DNA from: Diadema setosum
Lineage: Eukaryota > Echinodermata > Echinoidea > Diadematoida > Diadematidae
Assembly: GCF_964275005.1 (NCBI RefSeq)
Contig: NC_092686.1
Coordinates: 17,746,547-17,810,546, forward strand
Direction: 5' to 3'
DNA length: 64,000 nt
The notes beneath the pieces are model-generated. The model was not told the DNA's origin. It made no database searches and was given only the letters and a program-made list of their open reading frames with translations. Positions 59,782 through 64,000 of the stretch are shown one piece after another (position 1 is the first letter of the stretch; the number at the start of each line of letters is the position of its first letter). The translations under genes and the position numbers were made by a program.

Positions 59782-59787
59782 AATAAA
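59782..59787 (+). terminator. Poly(A) signal, kinase copy C
   Basis: AATAAA in the conserved position after the stop. Confidence 0.7.
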
Positions 59788-59799
59788 CCATTGTTGCAT

Positions 59800-60959
59800 A
59801 ATATTTCATATTTCTTACATGTGTTATCATTTCCGTTGTATTTGAAGTACAAGTGTACTGACATTGAATGCATTTTTTTTTTTGGGTGGGGTGGGGGGGG
59901 GGTCGGATTTCAACATAGGTAATGGTTTGTCAATCTAAGCATCAATTTGAAGAATTATACGAATAGAGTAGGCATACATGTATACAAATAAAATCAAAAT
60001 CTTGAACTCACTCGCAATGACAAGGAAAAACGTACTGAAGCTTGAAGGTTTAAATTTGAAGTTTATTTAACATAAAACCACTAATATATTTGCGACTGCA
60101 CAAATCATTGATACATTAAAATACATAAATTATACATTGTGTTTGTGTTTGTTTGCGTGTGTGAGTGTGTGTGATTATGTGTGCGTGTGTGCGTGTGTGT
60201 ATGTGTGTGTTTTGGCGTTATGGAGTTATGTTTGGAGTTATTATCGAAAGTATACCTTGAACTTGAACTTTATTCTGTTTCATTTAAAAAACATATAATT
60301 TGTACAATGACAAACTGAGGACAGGAAACGAGAACATGAACATGCATACGTAACACAATAACAACTATAAATGAAACGTGGAAACTACAAAAGACCGGAG
60401 TCTTGTCAGGGTAGTTCCCAACAGACAGAATAATAGTGAGTTAGATACATGCGAAGAAGAAAAGAGCCTCCGTCTTTTGAGAAAAACATTATCACGTTTT
60501 CAAAGGAGGATCCCACTTTTCATTAAAGAGTTGCTTTGTTTTGGATATCTCAGTCATCTAAGTATCAATTTTCATCAAATATACACTTTGAATTCCTCTT
60601 AAAATTATATTCTCTTCTTTTTTTTTTATTTCATAAGAGGTTTTGTCATTATCTTTAAAAATAAATTTGTAATAAAGAAATGCTGGAAACCCGAGGCTCA
60701 ATCTTAACAGAACCTGTACCATCCCTTTAAGCTATACCCGGAACGAAGTAAACGCTGTTATGGAGGGCTTAGGGTTGTTCCTAATATTTTGGGGTTGCTG
60801 ATATAACTATCCTGTTGAGATGTACACTTTTGTGAATTATGTACTTCTTATGCCACCACCGCAATACCATGAAAAATGTCTACAAGTGACATAAAACCAA
60901 TTTCCTTGACCATCTTCAGAGTGCTGCTTGACCCTCGCTCAAGTTAGTATGAGCTAGAA
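59800..60959. other. C-D spacer, first part
   Basis: Noncoding. T/G junction at about 59872-59900, GT-rich stretch at 60138-60211, and the CTTGAACTTGAAC block at about 60255-60430. About 330 bp present in the A-B spacer near 32220-32560 is missing here (junction near 60500). Confidence 0.6.
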
Positions 60960-60960
60960 T

Positions 60961-61283
60961 GCAAAATTCGCTGTTCCGAAATACACAAATTCCGTATATA
61001 CACGTAGACGTTCGTTAATCCGAAAACGAAATAGGGCCGTTAACCGAAAATGCGGTTGGTTAGTCCAAATATGAAATACGGATCGTTATTCCGAAGGTTC
61101 GATATAGTGCGAAAATGCAAGAAGGTTCGCTAATCCGAAAATGAATACATGAAAAAAAAATATGCATGCAGACGAATTTAACCTTCGGAAATACCGACCA
61201 CATGTAGTTTCCGGATTAATGAACCTTTGGAATACTGAACCTTATTTAATTTTTAGATTAACGAACTTTCGGAGTAAGGAACT
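60961..61283. repeat. TTCGGAATAACGAA-type palindromic repeat, C-D spacer
   Basis: Uninterrupted copy of the same block as in the A-B spacer, with the AAAAATATGCATGCAG junction at about 61153-61170 that represents the empty LTR-element site. Confidence 0.7.
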
Positions 61284-61336
61284 CTAATGTACTGAAGATG
61301 ATGTGACGTCACGTGTCCCACGATTACGAGTCCAGG

Positions 61337-61492
61337 GCCCCATTTCATAAAAGATGTTAGGATACAAACTCTTGCTGGAATGGTAACTTCCCATAGCAAC
61401 AGCCAATCAGGAAGCTGGATTCTTGTTGTTACTATGACAATTGACATTCCAGGAAGAATTTCCATCATAATAAGCTTTCTATAAAATGGGGC
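61337..61492. mobile_element. Fold-back MITE, copy in unit D
   Basis: CCAGG at 61332-61336 and 61493-61497. Same element as at 33397 and 55086. Confidence 0.8.
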
Positions 61493-62255
61493 CCAGGTCC
61501 TGAGAATGATACGTTAACCAGGACGTTTACGTCTGTGCAATGCACGTCGGTCGACGTTTCCAGGGTTAGCTGAGATTTCATCTGTACACGCACCTGTACA
61601 CGATATATCTATATTCACGAGTCCTACATCAGTCCCTTTGTATACACTCTACGTACGAAACAATTCACCCGAAATCGCATCGATTAGGCTGAAAGAAGTT
61701 ATAACACTATAAAACAGAAAATGACCGGCAAGAGAGAGGTTCAGTATATAATACAATCAATACACCCAAACGAGCTTGCTGTCGAAAATTCTTCCAATGC
61801 CCACCAGGAAATTTGAAAAAAAAAATCACAGATAATGAGCTATCTGTCTTCGACAATGAAAGATAATTCAGTTAACAAAAGCAGACACAAAAAGAAGATA
61901 TCCGGAGGAACAGCTTCTGTATCCATTTTTTTTTTTTTTTGGTCCTTTTTTTGGGGGGTGGCGGGAAAGAGACTGAAAGTAGTGATCACTTTGAGTAAAA
62001 GAGCATTCTTCACGTTTCAGGTAAAATATTAAAGAGAGGTATTTCGTCGGATTCAGCTGAGAATTAAACAAGGAAATAATAAGCAATATCGGCACATTTG
62101 TTTATGGATTATATTATCTTACCTACAAAGCTTCAATGCGATATGGATGCACTTGCATAGACCTCGTACAGTCCAGTCAATACGCACGAAGTATTGTTGC
62201 GTCATGAAATATGTTGAGGTTGCCTTGTACAGCATTAGCGTGTATGTGTAGCTTA

Positions 62256-62479
62256 CGCGTTTTTAGGAGACGGCGATTGGCTGGAAGTTGCTCACGCTAC
62301 AGTGCGCGATGCTAGGTTACGAGTTGGTCTTGTGTCAACAAAAAATCCTTCACTCTTTCCTAGTGAGCTTCTGAGTAACGATCGTTATTACAGTTGTTCT
62401 CCTTTCGAGCTTTCCGAATTCGCAGATATTCGAAGAAATTTGACATATAGCTATTGGTTTTGACCTAGGCAGATCAATA
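62256..62479 (+). promoter_or_regulatory. Kinase copy D promoter and 5' UTR exon
   Basis: Inverted CCAAT at 62276-62280, donor GTAAGT at 62480, acceptor ending at 62721. Confidence 0.5.
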
Positions 62480-62724
62480 GTAAGTTCTGTTTTGTAGATT
62501 ATTATGGAATTTGTCGAAACAATCGTTTAGTACCTATGTATCTATCCATATATTATTATACCTATTTTCAAATAATCAAAGAATACATGGATTTATAGCA
62601 AGACACAAATATATTACAGTGTATGACTCTAAAGGGTTTGGTAGATATAATATCATTATCTATTAAATTGATATTAACGTATATACCAAACTTGTAATTA
62701 TTTTGTTTCTGGTTATGCCAGGCT

Positions 62725-64000
62725 ATGTCAGAATATTCAAGCTGTGTCTACGGACGGAGCTTTGTCGGCTCAGAAACAGCGCAGAGCCAAGTGGATGGCT
62801 AAACGAAAGCAGCGGCTGGCTCTCGGACCGGCATCCGACCATGCTGCCGAGATACTCAAAGCCATCAAGATTGTCAACGAACGGGGTGACAAAACTACCC
62901 CTCGTGATGACGTGCAGATCGAGGGCGACTCATCGGCAGTACAAGAGACCGTGGAGTCGGTAATGGTGTCTGCCCACGGAGATGACGTTGCCTCGACCAC
63001 AGAACTTACTACCGCTTCCACAGTCGAAGCGGTCCCTGAAAATGTTGTCGTCGACCAGAATGTTGAGATCGACGACAATGAGGCGACAGTGTTACCAACA
63101 ACAGATGTGCCCATACAGTGCCAAATAACGTCGGGAGACAGCCAGGTAGAATTTCACTTTGTTTTAACGTGTCCATGCCTTTCAGTGCTCATTTCTCAGT
63201 GCTGATGTCAAACATAATATAGTGAAAATAATACGATGCAATGAATCAATATGAAACACGATTTTGCCAAAAGGGTTTGTTTTCAGATGAGATCTGCGTT
63301 TTGTTTTGTTTGACTTTGTTATTGTCTTTTGAGGGCGTCTCTATAGAAGTGAGAAAAAAATAAGTATGAACATGTCTTCGTACGTTTCGTTTCCTTCGCA
63401 CAGCAATGTCATCTTTTCTTATCGATGAAGACAGGAAAATGAGAAGCTTATGTCTAAACACGATTGTATATCATTTGGAATTTGCAGGCTTCTGACAAAA
63501 CTGAAGCGCCGTCTTCCTTTCCACCTGCTACATCTTTGGACCTCCTTTCGGAAATTCACGAAATCTTCCCTCTTCTACAAGACATTCCTGGCTCCAACAA
63601 GGAAACTGGTAGTCAGCGCAGTCCTGTTTCATGCAGTCAGAGTACTGAACCTGAACAGGTGAATATCTGTTATCTTATTCATAGCCAGTTCCTAACATTG
63701 TTTATCATATTATTGACGAAAATAAAGTTTACCGCGAGATTATTAAATACTTCATACGCACAGGACAATAATACTGGATTCATATTTACACTTTGTCAGA
63801 ATAAGAGTAATCCCTTCATGATTTAGTTTAGACAGGTGAAGGACACGAAAACAACAACAACAGCAACAACAACACCAACAGCAAAAACAAAAGTCCGACA
63901 TAAGAAAGACGCGGCGGGTCTCTTCTGCCAGCGCCCTAAAACACCATGAGGCAATGCTAATATTCTGTGTCAAATGAGACTGTCATTACAGTTCTGATTT
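62725..64000 (+). CDS. Kinase copy D, partial: first two coding exons only
   Basis: The window holds exons 62725-63145 and 63488-63658 and ends inside the following intron, so the kinase domain is not visible. The first coding exon has one extra base right after the start codon (CAGAATATT where A-C have CAGATATT). The usual ATG therefore runs into an early stop. The next in-frame ATG at 62795 (Met24 of copy A) would lose only 23 residues, including part of the basic patch. After that the frame is open to the end of both exons. The change is different from the one in copy C. Confidence 0.7.

Overview
The window is animal nuclear DNA. It has spliced genes with GT-AG introns, AATAAA poly(A) signals, an AT-rich background with many homopolymer and microsatellite tracts, fold-back transposons and a Ty3/gypsy-type LTR element. 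The protein similarities and repeat styles suggest a marine invertebrate deuterostome, most likely an echinoderm. That placement is an inference, not something read directly.

Positions 1-21,700 hold the 3' end of one host gene on the + strand. I recognise it as the orthologue of the E3 ubiquitin ligase PDZRN3/PDZRN4 (LNX3/4). Only the last two coding exons are visible (10534-10644 and 15713-17452), both phase 0. They end in a class I PDZ ligand (T-M-V). The presumed upstream intron and the 5.1-kb last intron carry several fold-back (MITE-like) elements, two of them nested. The downstream region holds a long purine-rich minisatellite. Positions 21,700-27,000 look mostly empty, with one possible minus-strand micro-exon and one doubtful minus-strand ORF.

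From about 27,000 to the end is a tandem array of at least four near-identical copies (A, B, C, D; period about 6.2-6.5 kb) of a spliced protein-kinase gene I cannot name. Each copy has a promoter with an inverted CCAAT box, a 5' UTR exon, four small exons for a disordered Ser/Thr/acid-rich N-terminal half, one 670-nt exon with most of a kinase domain, and a last exon with the end of the C-lobe plus a polybasic tail. The kinase has the usual Lys, DFG and APE motifs, but HND replaces HRD. A and B are open throughout (541 and 544 aa by my splicing). C and D carry different one-base frameshifts in the first coding exon, while the kinase exon of C stays open. D runs off the window. B, C and D share a 155-bp MITE that A lacks.

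Between B and C, inside the intergenic spacer, sits a 15.3-kb LTR retrotransposon (39585-54908) with a 4-bp target duplication. Its LTRs are very long (about 4.14 kb) and, as far as I can read, differ only in the length of four poly-C runs, so it is young and looks near whole. It has a tRNA-Leu primer site, Gag, PR-RT-RNase H, integrase, and an extra 326-aa ORF with two C2H2 zinc fingers in the usual env position. Inside each LTR are five spaced hairpin repeats, one of which has paired compensatory changes, and three copies of a 13-bp palindrome. These are the most unusual structures in the window.
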